Source: Morchella semilibera
Taxonomy: Eukaryota > Ascomycota > Pezizomycetes > Pezizales > Morchellaceae
NCBI GenBank assembly: GCA_009192285.1
Contig: WBVU01000003.1
Location: 5,053,973 to 5,117,972, forward strand
DNA: 64,000 nucleotides
Direction: 5' to 3'
Positions 46,871 through 58,229 of the stretch are shown here, piece after piece (position 1 is the stretch's first letter; each line of letters starts with the position of its first letter). Position numbers and translations under genes: made by a program. Below the pieces are notes generated by a model, which was not told the DNA's origin, did no database searches, and was given only the letters and a program-made list of their open reading frames with translations.

Positions 46871-49800
46871 CTACTCTTAGTCTCAATATTAATATTAGGA
46901 AGTACGACCTTTGGGGATGAATAAACCCAGATAGCTGAATAGTATACAGTGAAGGCAGAATGTCCACCATACCCCGGCGGAATGCCCGTCGATGAAGAAG
47001 ACAAGAACAAGAATCTACGAACATACTAGCTTTAGCGACCTTCTGTGGACAAAAGTTGGTATTCTAACCCAATAGCCTTAATGGTTTGGAGTGAGTTTCA
47101 AAAATAGCGCTATTGAAAAAAGGCAAGGCAATAGAGTGAAAGATTGGGCTAGGCTAGGATAAGATGTGTGAAGGGAAGGAGAAAAGATGAAATATGTGCC
47201 TTGGCCGCCATGGCAGGGATGTGCGAGGATTTTGGAGGGAGAGCACAACCCCCCCCCCCATCTTATTAGTTTAGACTTATGAGTTGAGAATCATCCTGAC
47301 GGCAAAGGGATACGAGGCTAGAATGTAGGGGAGTAAAGAGAAATTGCTAAATTGTTGGGGAAATTCTAATACTATGAAGATACAGGGTGAGTTGTATTTT
47401 GGTTAGCATTGTTCGGTTTTGTCTTGATTTTGCATTCCATGATTCAGTTTATTTGGGAGGGGGGTTGTTATATAGCCCTATGGACTGCATATAATTAATG
47501 CTTTAAACAACAAAGTTAACAGTATAATCATAAACTATCACTCGGTATGGCTCTCGTGCGGGGACATTGTTGTGAAGTCAATGTTGTATATGTAGGGAAT
47601 GGGAAGGTAGAGAAAGAAATAACAATAAACTTTGCTTATCCCTCGCTCGGGATATAGGGGGGGGGGGGCAATCTGAGACTTTCACAACCAAAGCATCGAC
47701 CAGCCCACAAAAAATTGGGGTTTATCAGAACACCAGATAGCCATAGGCTGAGGGGTATACATACGGCTTATTGGTTCTCTCTTTCTCAGAGATGTAATGG
47801 GGCGTCCGGACTAGAACCAAGCGGTTAATTCCTAACCCGGGGCTCACTCCTTGGCCGCGCGACGGCCGGGGAACGTGGCTACATTAATGGTGGGATGCCT
47901 AAATATGTAGTCGATAGTTATGAGAGTATGGGTGTCTAAATAATCACTTACAAAATTAAGATTCCTTGGATAATCGTCTGCACTCTTCCACTTGGGCAGT
48001 AGGCCTATCTCCGGCTTCTTCGAAGGAATATCAGGTATCATCTCATCACACACACACACACACACACACACAACACGTGCAGCAGAGGGGATGATCAACC
48101 GCCATGTAGAAAGGAAGGAGAGAGATCTAAGGCCAGATAGAAAGAGAACAGTGGACATCGCGAGTTCGCCAAAGGGGTTTTTTTCGCCGTTGCTCCACAA
48201 CTCGTTGGTTTCGGCGCTAATTGATAATTATAATGCTAATGATATATTCTTGGCTAGCTGTCTAGTTCTGATACACATATCTCCGGATTAGCTGTGTGGG
48301 AAGAATCATGCAATAGAAATCAAATGGTCAATTGGGACTCGAAATGATATACTCAGAACAGCCACAAGGCACTTGAAAATAGTAGTTCTTATAAGTACGC
48401 CGGTTTCAAGCTGTTGTATCCCCGACCGTCCTTGTTGTGGAGCTTGTAAATCTGAACTATACATGGGTTTTGTTATTTGGAAGTTTTAAAACTTCAATTA
48501 ATGCTACCTATTAGCCTAACAGTTAGATCCCTTGGGTAAAAGCCAGGCTTAGCTTATCGACCATTTAGTTCCTAGGTATGTGTTTCTCGAGTTTTCATAG
48601 CGTGTATATAAGCTCCTGGTTTCGGGTGTCGATGGTATTCTAGCGAGGTGAAGAGGAGTGTGGGGAAGGATAGGTGGCTAGGAAATTTGAAACCTAAATG
48701 CGTGAGTCGTAGCAAATATCACTGTCCATCCTCATGACTAGACAGATATCTTATTGTGTAGTGAATAATGTGCGCGTGGGAGCCGTTATAATAGGTTCGG
48801 GGGTTGTTTTTCTATTCCTAGCGGTGCACGAGGAGCACCTGGAGATGAATTTTTCTTGATTCTTCTAGATCCGCAAGAAGCCATCGTCGTAATACCCATA
48901 ACACGGGAGGAAAGATACTGTTGTGGGGAGCACAACAAGTCTCTAATCTCTGTGAATAAGCACGTAGGCCCGGTAGCCAGACGGATCGTGGGGGGCGGGG
49001 GTGGTACGCTGTCAATCGATTCCTAGATGAGGGGAAAGGCTAAAGATGCTCGGGAGGACACAGTGACTGATAGCACCATGGATAGTGCTTGAAGTTATGA
49101 GACAACCGCCGCCACCACTAACAAAGGTCTCCTCCAGACCTGTTTTCATCACCTCGGTCAAGTTGTGTGCCGTTCTTGCCACCTCTTCCGGGGAAAATAT
49201 CACTATCTTAGGGTAGTGAACTGGTGATCTATGGGATTTAGGGAGGCTCATGTCACACGATAACTTTAACCGTAAGGCTGAAAAGGTCCCTGAAGTATAC
49301 TTGTACTTAGTTAACATAATATGGGGTTGGGTTCCCCGAAAAGAGAAACCGCCACAAGGATAATCTAAAGACCACTCTATAGAGTCCATACCAAGAAAGC
49401 TAACTAACCGTGCTCAAGACCCCCAAACACTAGCTCGACCTCTCTTTCTCCAATACCAAATTTCACCTCTTCTTTTTCTGTCGAGAATTAGTTAAAGCTC
49501 AAGGGATGGAGATACCGAACAGGGTCCCTAAAAGGAACGACGAAGGAAGGGAAAGATTCTCGAGTGATGCCCCAAGATGAAGAAAGGGTGACACAATCCT
49601 TCCCGTCGGGTGCGGGGTCAGCGACGTATTTGCTTCAACCCTACTCGCGGAAATTTTCAGGTTGTAAGGATAGAGGATATTATTTTATCGAATAAGATAA
49701 TAATATAGCTCCTATCTCTATACACGTATCTATAGCCAAGGCAAGATCAAATCACCCATAGCCTATGGAATCCCTAGTAATCCTTGTGCGTTAGTTGGGA

Positions 49801-50740
49801 TCTCATATACATACTTGATTGAACACGTAGGTTTGAGAATAGATCCTCCCGTCTGGGAAAAGGTCCACCTCTTCTGCAGAATACGATTTTGTATCGAAGA
49901 GGTTGAGGACGACCTCTATCAGTCAATAAGCTATAATTATATAAGTGGGGGTTTCCTTGGAAGACGACATTCCTGGCATCCTATGACAGTAAACTCGGCT
50001 GCAATACTACTTCCAGGTACCAATTCCCTTCACCGCTTCGAGCAAACAGGACTAAGCAACTCCAATTAACCGACAAAAGCACTTTCTAATTATCTGCGAT
50101 GCTATATGTAGGCAAAAGTCTATAAGTCATGATCAGTGTGAGCGGTGTCCCGTTTCTCGTTTGCTGTTTTGGGGATAAAAAATAAGACTTCAGCGTACTT
50201 GAAGCACATCATATCACGGGTTAGTGCACTCAATTAAGAGTAAGTACTTTGCCGTTATCAAGCCATGGTGGAGCGCTCTTAAGTATGCTGGTGTTCCCGC
50301 GCCTAACGTTGATAGACTTGCTAAAACTAGAACTTGTTCATGAAGTCTGCCTTGCGCCAAGACGACGGACCATAAAACAGGGGTGTTGCCATGCCACGAT
50401 CTCCCGACCCGGCGAAAAAAGGTCTTGTATATAAACTTTGAATTCCGGACATACTTGGTCTTTCCCCTACAGACAGCGACAAGGCAGAAAAACCAGGCAC
50501 AAAATCTGGGGGGTCAAATTTCTAGCAGTTTTAGTCTTTCGGTTCGCAAGTTCTCCAAACACGTAATCTTAGCGTTGCATCGTCATACCCGGCCCTAAAC
50601 AAGAATCACTGGGCCCAACAATTTACCGGAGAAAGGCCCGTAGTGAGGGAGGGGGTTCGGAATTAAGGGTATAAGAAAATAGATCAAGGTCATAAGATGA
50701 CCACTTCGATATTATAATTACTTTATTATTGTCAGCTCTT
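46871..50740. other. Long intergenic region
   Basis: No gene is recognised in 3.9 kb, apart from one doubtful frame at 49012-49389. It contains an ATCACTCGG-type copy (47527-47545), G-runs near 47661, a CA microsatellite (about 48043-48071) and mostly unique AT-richer DNA. Confidence 0.5.
49012..49389 (-). CDS. Doubtful small open reading frame
   Basis: A 125-codon frame opens with ATG at 49389 and has balanced composition (for example PKIVIFSPEEVARTAHNLTE). No family is recognised, no introns are evident, and no promoter features support it. Chance open frame is the simpler reading. Confidence 0.15.
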   Translation of the reverse strand: MDSIEWSLDYPCGGFSFRGTQPHIMLTKYKYTSGTFSALRLKLSCDMSLPKSHRSPVHYPKIVIFSPEEVARTAHNLTEVMKTGLEETFVSGGGGCLITSSTIHGAISHCVLPSIFSLSPHLGID

Positions 50741-52960
50741 ATGTCGAATAGCAACTTTTCAAGCAAAACTTTACTGCCAGCGCCCAATCAGCAACTACCA
50801 TTGACCATGGGTTCTAGTACTACCGTTAACGAATCTGGAGGTGGCACCCCTGACATTTCAGACCCTGAGAAGGGCAGCCCTATGGCGACTCCAACAACAC
50901 AAATAGTACGAGGCGGCGGCCTTCGAGCTTTGTTTACAGGCAACGGGGCGTTAGCACCTTTTCGACTACTCAAAAGTGATTTGGAAGGGAGACCAAAACA
51001 GTATCATACCGATTGGCACTTCAACCAACTTATACTCGCATCGGCGGTGTTTGTCTTCTTTACAAATCTGTTGCCAGGTATCACATTTGCTAGTGATCTA
51101 TATATTCTGACAGGGGAAAATTATGGGACTATTGAAGTTGTATTTTCGACAGGGTTGTGTGGAATAATTTTTGCGCTGTAAGTGATACGCTTAATTACAT
51201 GTATAATCTGAGTTAGTGTCTAATGAGTGATGGTTTGTGATTGAAGGTTCTCAGGTCAGCCACTTACCATACTAGGCGTCACGGGACCATTTTGTATTCT
51301 CTCGGAGCGTATATATGCCTTGTGCCATGAGAACTTCCACATTGACTTCCTTCCTTTCATGGCTTGGTCATGCATCCACTCTGCCTGGATGCACTGGCTG
51401 CTTGCTATCTTCAATGCCCATGACTGGACCATGGAGTACGTAACAACATTCTCTACAGAGATATTCTCGCTACTAAACTCAATAATCTACTTCCACAAAG
51501 CGTTAGTACAGAAATCCTTGTTAGTTGGAGTTTGTCGGCATTAAGCTTACTCGATTAGTATCCAAGAGCTGGAACGATCCCACAAAAACACATCGTTCGC
51601 ATCATTCTTATACTCTATTATCGGCTGCATTGGAACCTTTCTTGTAGCCGTCACCCTCTCCACTGCCAACAGTTGGGCTCCTCTATTCCACAAATATGTG
51701 CGAATGGGTTTGTCTGAGTATGCGGCTGCCATATCAATTATCATATTCATCGGCATGCCACAAATCGGAGAGTTGAATAATCTCGATCAACAACGGCTAC
51801 CTGTGTCGAGTATGTTATTTGATTATATTGATATATTATTGATAACTAACAATCGAGTAGCGTCGTTCCGTCCAACATCACCAGAGAGGAGCCACTTTAT
51901 CGTCGAGTTTTGGAAGCTTGATGTATCATGGATCTTTGCCGCAATGATTCCGGGGATGATTATAACAACGCTCTTCTTTTTCGATGTTGAGGTATCTACA
52001 ATCTGTGCCACGATTTCTCGATACAACGTCCGCAAACCAGGCGGATATGCATGGGATGTTATTCTTCTCGGGATCACCACCGCTATGTGCGGGATACTCG
52101 GTATCCCCCCAGCAAACGGGCTCCTCCCGCAAGCACCGCTGCATTCCGAATCTCTTCTGCACGAAGAGGAGGTGAGGGACGAAGATGGAGGCGTCAGAAA
52201 AATCACCACCGTTCATGAGCAACGGTGGAGTCACCTGTTGCATGCGATCGGTATCTTGGCATTCGTGAGCCCACCGTTGATGCATGTACTGGGATTGACA
52301 CCGACAAGTGTCTTGGCTGGTCTGTTTCTGTATATGGGGGAACAAAGCCTAAGCGTGAATCCAATATTGATGAGATTCTTCCATGTTTTGACGTATGTGT
52401 TTTTTTCCCTTGCTATTTTTTTGTGGTATATTTTTTTATTAAATATAGGATTGGGTAGGCCATCGAGTGAACTGCCACCACTCCCTAATGGAATCAAAGG
52501 CTACAAGGGAATCCACATGTACACCCTGCTACAAGTCGTAGTAACTGCGGGCATCTTTGCGATCACACTTACACCTGCTGCGCCAGCTTTCCCCGTTATC
52601 ATCGTGCTATTGGTGCCAATCCGACTTAGGATCATGAACAAATGGTGGAGCCGGGAGACATTGAAACGTATGTTCCTTTCTTTCGTATTGTTAAAATAAC
52701 GAAACCTCTTCTATACGATATTATCTGCGCCTTCCTCTAAATCCCTCGTCCCTGGTCCTTGCCCCCCCCCCCCCCCCTTCTACACACCGCACGACATAAA
52801 CAAGCTTAATCCCCCCTCTTTGGCTAAATGCTTGGAGGGCTAAGCTTTTTCGCTCTTGCTGTCTCGCATCTTGTGAAACGAAGCTGACGTATACCTCCCT
52901 GCAACAGATGTGGACGCTTGGGCTTGTAAGGAAGGAGAGTTTGATGCTGATGACGATTAA
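50741..52960 (+). CDS. BOR1: Borate transporter Bor1 (SLC4/HCO3- transporter family)
   Basis: Exons 50741..51177, 51247..51501, 51559..51809, 51861..52392, 52459..52667 and 52908..52960 give 578 residues, as in yeast Bor1. The protein exports borate across the plasma membrane. Landmarks in order: FTNLLPGITFASDLYILTGE, FSGQPLTILGVTGPFCIL, FHKAIQELERS, ISIIIFIGMPQIG, FFFDVEVSTICATISRYNVR, AWDVILLGITTAMCGILGIP with PANGLLPQAPLHSESLL, VSPPLMHVLGLTPTSVLAGL, and the tail HVDAWACKEGEFDADDD formed by the last splice. About 10-14 membrane helices are expected. The hydrophilic N-terminus (residues 1-85) is Ser/Thr/Gly-rich. Exon 5 uses the second of two close acceptors (52458); the first, at 52449, leads to a stop. 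The last intron (240 nt) holds an 18-C run. No frame breaks. Confidence 0.94.
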
Positions 52961-53074
52961 AGGGGCAGGTGCGTGAGGACGCTCGTATTCGTCAACAAAA
53001 AAAATAGCATAAGCCCAAGTCCAATGACAGAAGGTCCAACATGAAGTTGCAATAATGAGCCCATGTATATGTCT

Positions 53075-53113
53075 GGAGGGAGGGAGGGAGGGGGGAGGGA
53101 GGGAGGGAGGGAG
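53075..53113 (+). repeat. GGGA microsatellite
   Basis: Nine G-runs of three or more separated by single A. The + strand could form G-quadruplexes. Confidence 0.8.
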
Positions 53114-53971
53114 ACAGGAAAAGCCATTCATGCATAGATACCTAGTATATATCGATACCCACCTATTAGATAGACCCAATTGATTCCTTTAGAGCAAAAC
53201 TTCCTGCATAAAACTCAACAGTGGCCCGGAATCTGCGGAACTAGAGACAGTTTCCAACCAATTGCACGTTGAGGTAGAGCTAAGCTCATGGCTGCCGATA
53301 CTCCGGGGACCCGACATTCCGGGACCTCTGCACTGGCACACACCGACATACCCCGCGGAGTGCACGTGCAAAGAAGGGCGTGTATCCTTCAAATAACGGG
53401 GCGGTTTGTGAGCTGGGAAATGATTGAGCGGGCGCCAGCCAGAACAGGGGGTGCGGCGGCCTATCCCGATCTCAATCAACCCCCACCCCTAAGATGTACC
53501 TACATGTATACGTAGCTTGCACTCGAACCCAATTTTGGGAAATGCTTTAGAGTTGAGGGGAATTAATCTCGTATATGCGGGTATATAGTACTTGTACTTG
53601 CGGGGAGCAGCAACGGCGGTGTTCCTGGGTGGACATAAGCATGAGCATAGTATACGAATGTCTAGACACAACCAGCGTATATGTACTGTGGCTACCTACC
53701 TAACTTGGAAGGTTCGATGCTCTGGGACGTGAGTAGGGCATGAATTGCCTGGCCATGGTGTAGTCTAGTTATATATAGGTATCGTGGACGGAAGGTTGGC
53801 CGTGCCTATGTACATATATGTATAAATACATATAGTTAGACCTAAAATCATAGGCTTGGCGCACCTTTATATGGCATTGCAATATCAAAACGTCAGGAAA
53901 GTACGAGTAGAGTAGAGTACTTGCAGGTTGATCAGTGCAGTAGACCCTGGCTACTAAATCTACCGTGCGTT

Positions 53972-54141
53972 TACAGTCGCTTGCGAAAACCTGTGGATTA
54001 AGGCGGGTAGCGTGTAAGAGCGGCCTATTGCAACGGACTATCAGTAGGCCAGCCAGGCGATAGTCCTGTACCCTACCGATAGTCCGTTGCAACAGACTAC
54101 CCTGACTTATTCCACAGCTTTTAAATTCGAAAGCGACTGTA
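53972..54141. mobile_element. MITE with TA target duplication and nested inner palindrome
   Basis: The 166-bp element (53974-54139) begins CAGTCGCTTGCGAA and ends TTCGAAAGCGACTG, with TA directly outside both ends (53972-53973, 54140-54141). The next ~25 bases of each arm also pair with small gaps (CTGTGGATTAAG against CTTATTCCACAG). Inside lies a second, perfect inverted pair, TTGCAACGGACTATC and its inverse. This fits a Tc1/mariner-type MITE with an unusually structured interior. Confidence 0.75.
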
Positions 54142-54341
54142 AGTAACGTAGAGTAGAGTATACCCTGCAGGCCTGGTGGTTAAATCTGACTCTTTCCGCT
54201 AGCTACATATTGTCAGCTTAGATCATAATACTGCTCTAAACATTCACATCCCTGCGTACGTTATACGCTAGCTATATGGAAAATTGCTCGAGGGTATAAT
54301 AAAGTAGAAGTTATAGCTGACATGCATGCCCCCTAATATTA

Positions 54342-54376
54342 CTGCCAACATACATGTATATAGAGTATGTTGGCAG
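54342..54376. repeat. Short hairpin, 12-bp stem
   Basis: CTGCCAACATAC (54342-54353) and its exact inverse (54365-54376) are separated by 11 bp. Confidence 0.65.
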
Positions 54377-55842
54377 CTACTTGAGCTATATCATAGCTAC
54401 ATGTATGTATAGGTCGCGGGCCGCACCCTCCTGAAATATGCTCATGTCTCAGACAACGACCATCCAGAAAAACTCCTCTTCAGAGCTAGAGTCGTACGTA
54501 CCACTGCATCTACCTACATGTATTGAGAAAGCTTATTCCTCCGAAGATTGCATGTCTGGAAGCTGTGGTTGGTCCGGTACGTAGCTCCCAGAGCGATATA
54601 ATTAGAAATGGGATCTTCCCTAGGCTCTGTAGGATACAGGTACGCACATGTACGTACAATGATGCAAGTACCTACTTGCATGTAGGCAAATTATAGAGTA
54701 CAAGGTCACATATACCTTATATGTATTTACTTAATTACTAGGATGGGTGTTGTGATACTTACATGTAAATAAGCTTATAATATCAATGTAGAGGTCGCAG
54801 CTATATCATAGGCAACTCCTAGAGTAGCTACTCTAGCGCTCTCCGATAGTATACGAAACCATTCGGTTTGACCTGCATAACCAGCTGTCTACAGCACTAC
54901 AATCCAATTGACGCCTACCTGCCCACCAACCGTACCTACATGAATAGGCGACGTAATGCCCAGCACATCTCTCTCCTGATCATCTCTTGAAACGCCTCGG
55001 GGTCGCTCCGGGCCCGAGGGACATATTCAACATAGGAGCCTCCCTCCCCCCAAAAAGCCAAGCCTGCCAAATAGCTTTCCCAACTCAGCAAGGCGCGATG
55101 GAGAGCACCCAGATCTGCAGGATGCAGCAGGGATATTTTGGTGGCGTTGCAGAGCAGGGTCCCTTGGCAACTAGAGTTAGGGAGAGTGGAAAAACCCTAA
55201 CCACAGATTGGGTCTTGAGGGAAGCCCTCATTGCATGTACTTCCAGACACACGATACAGCATCGACAGTAACAACAGCAATCTCATCAATCAGGGAATCG
55301 ACATAATCATTGTATCTATATACTCTAAAGCTGAGTTAGATATCACTTGCAGCAAGATTTTGGTTGTTTTGTTTTTTACGGGGGCTCGCTTTCGGCTAGT
55401 TGGGCTTTCGGTTTTAGTATTCCTTCTAGAAGCGGGATCGGCAGGGGTTTATGTGCGCGAGGTATGTACCAGGTGCATGTTATTCTCGCCCCAATTGCAT
55501 TCAAGGATCACTCTTTTAATAAAGAGTAGATAGAAGTACCTAGGTGTTGGAGTACCTACATGTACCTACATGTATCCAGCTTTCTATCTCTCCTCCTCCC
55601 CCCGCAATCAATTCGGCCAATGACCTCACTTCATATTTCCTTTTTCTTTTCCAGCTAATACGGGGGCGCTCGACAGATAAGATATCAAATACCTACATTT
55701 CCCTCCTCCTCATACAGCTCAGCTTAGGCTGTTTACTTTTTACCACAGCTCTACTCTATATAATAATCACGAGTCCGCATTCCCACATCTTTCAATTCTA
55801 TCACCGACCAACATCTCACCACACACCTCCCCCCCACACAAT

Positions 55843-57224
55843 ATGAAAGACGTACAACCCACACCCCCAGATGGCGTACTATCACCACCACCACCTCCTC
55901 CTCCTCTCTATCCCACTGACAGCAAACACCCGGACCCACACCCACAACCATTCCTACCATCTCCCCCACCATTTCCACCCACTCAAGCTCGCTCGCCCGC
56001 ACCCTGGCACTACTACCTTGCCAGCCTCTTCGCCTCCTGCTTCCTCTTCTACCTTCTTCTCCCACCAATCAATACAACTACCTCACTCACTACCGCCGCC
56101 CGCTCCCCAGACCTCTCCTACTTCTCCGCCGACCACTTCCTCGCCTCGCGCCTCGGCTACAAACTCGTCACCGACCTCCCTGCCCCCGGAAAAAAAGTCA
56201 AGCATGGCGGCAATGGCCATGGCCGCGTCATTGTCATTGGTGATGTACACGGAATGTTCACTGAGCGTACGTACATATACCCCACCGTAGTAACTCTTAG
56301 AATTAGCGATACTGATAAGTAATGTGGAACTAGTGGTAACGCTCCTCAAGAAGGTCGACTACGACCCCAAGACCGACTACCTTGTCTTCTCGGGCGACTT
56401 GATCTCCAAGGGCCCTGACTCGCTCAAGGTTGTCGACCTTGCCCGGAAATACTCTGCTGGATGCGTGCGCGGGAACCATGAGGACCGTGTGCTCCTCCAC
56501 TGGCACGACCTGGAGCGAAAGAAGAGGGCACGTAAGGGCCGCAAGGGCCGCAAACACACCCGTGCCTCCATGGTGATCGATGAGTTCGATAACATGGAGC
56601 TCGACGACACCGAGGAGGACACCCCTGAAGTCGCTAATACCGATACCGAGGAAGAGGATGAGTTCATGACCGACCGTATCATTAGTGAACGGAGGCTCGC
56701 TAAAAGCCTTAGCCACAAGCAGGCCGCTTGGCTCGACGCATGCCCGCTCGTGCTACGCATAAAGGATGTGTCGCATCTTGGTCAAGTGGACATCGTGCAT
56801 GCAGGTCTTGTGCATGGCGTGCACCTGGAAGACCAGGACCCGAAGGCGATCATGAACATGCGGAGCCTTGATAAGCGGCGGTACACTCCGCTGCCGGATG
56901 GCGAGCGCGACGGCGTGCACTGGGCCGATGTGTGGAATGCTGGCGAGCGGGAGAAACAGAGTGGTGGTGGGGTGAAGGGGCGGACAACTGTCGTGTAAGT
57001 TTTACCTTCCTGGGTTATGGGTGGGGGGGGGGGGTGAAGCAGGCTAATAAGTAGGGTGTGTATACAGATATGGGCACTATGCTGCGAAGGGCCTCGATAT
57101 TAGGAAGTACTCGAAGGGCCTAGATTCAAACTGTGTCAGGGGCGGGCGGCTTAGTGCGTATGTGATTGGAAAGGAGAAGGAGGAGCTCGTGAGCGTGGGT
57201 TGTAGGAGCATTTTGAGGAACTAG
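55843..57224 (+). CDS. PPN2: Ppn2-like calcineurin-type metallophosphatase, membrane-anchored
   Basis: Exons 55843..56266, 56334..56994 and 57068..57224 give 413 residues. The closest family I can name is the fungal vacuolar endopolyphosphatase Ppn2, related to bacterial ApaH/PrpA-type phosphatases. Residues 1-53 are Pro-rich and cytosolic; residues 55-73 (WHYYLASLFASCFLFYLLL) form one membrane anchor, making it a type II protein with the enzyme in the lumen. Metal-binding motifs are in order: GDVHG (133-137), GDLISKGPDS (from 162), GNHED (about 187-191), and YGHYAAKGLDI in exon 3. An acidic, Lys-rich insert (KKRARKGRKGRKHTRASMV, then DDTEEDTPEVANTDTEEEDE) lies between the third and fourth motif. 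Splice junctions restore FTELVTLLKK and TTVVYGHYAA. Protein phosphatase activity cannot be excluded. Confidence 0.82.
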
Positions 57225-58229
57225 GCTCTGTCCGTCTTCTGCATCTTCCCTTATCGATATACCCTATTTCCCTCCTTATTCATCTGCCACCACCTTCCCT
57301 CCCACTATTTATTACTATTTTTTTCTATATCTATATCCCCACCCTCTATACCCCCGACCGCCCTTACCTCATAGAGCAGACACCTCTCTCGCCTCTATCC
57401 CAAGTGTCCCCAGCACCCCCCATACCCCCAACCATCCAAGTATTTCTATTTTATTCCTATTCCCCCCACCCCACCCCGCCTCTCCTTCCTTCATCCACAT
57501 TTTGGCCTTCGTTTTGGCTTATAGCCCGCGTGCACCCACGGGGCTTTTTATTTGTTTCTTCTCTCGAGTGAGGGTCGTTCTTTCTCCTTTTTTTGTGTGT
57601 TTTTGTGTTTTCTGGTGGAATACGAGTTTTCTCTTGGTTACTTGGTAGAGGCAGTCAGTAGCATGGTGTTATGCGGGTTAGTTAGAGCGCCACCTAGCTG
57701 TAGAAACTGTTTTTGGTGAGATGTGTGTGTATAGATATATATGTGCGCAATGTGGGAGTGAGGAGACGGGCCATTAACGGCGAATGATTTCTATCCACGT
57801 GTGTGAGTCGGATCTAAAGTGGAGTGTATTATTGGAGGTGCACGAATGCTGAACGCCATGACATGAGTGCAATGATGTCTGGGTGAGGTGGGATTAAGGT
57901 TTTAGGTTAGTGTGACGGACCACCAGTGGGTCGCGATAAATGGTAGCGGGACAAGAAGCACGTGGAGTGCATGTGCGCAGATGGATGGATGGGTGAGTGA
58001 TACAGGTGTGGCGGGGGCCACGGCCGCCTGCAGCCTTCTCTGATCATGATATCATCGATCGAAATAAAAGATGTCAAAACCGACTACATATTTTCTGCCT
58101 ACCTCTTCCTTCTACGTGTAGCTACATAGCTAGCTAGTCTACATTCTTATATTAAATCAAAAATTAAACCCATAACTCCCTCAAACCCAAAGTCCAAACA
58201 ACCCCTATGGCCATATATATATATATATA
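57225..58229. other. Intergenic between convergent genes
   Basis: The 3' regions of PPN2 and the ankyrin-CorA gene. C- and T-rich at first, then unique. No gene is seen. A TA repeat lies at about 58213-58230, next to the ankyrin-CorA stop. Confidence 0.5.

Larger units (their letters stand above)
52961..55842. other. Intergenic with MITE and hairpins
   Basis: No gene is recognised. It holds a G-rich tract (53075-53113), a TA-flanked MITE (53972-54141), a 12-bp hairpin (54342-54376), at least eight TACATGTA copies, and GTAGAGTA-type short repeats near 53905 and 54145. Confidence 0.55.

Noticed and set aside
47844-48200. 118-codon frame on the - strand with KKPEIGLLPKWKSADDYPRN
   Set aside because: It runs through a CA microsatellite (VCVCVCVC) and starts without ATG. 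Possible splice sites did not yield a consistent protein, so I could not support a gene.
52393-52450. First acceptor (TATAG at 52449) for BOR1 exon 5
   Set aside because: It leads at once to a stop codon; the acceptor at 52458 restores the conserved SSELPPLPNG region.
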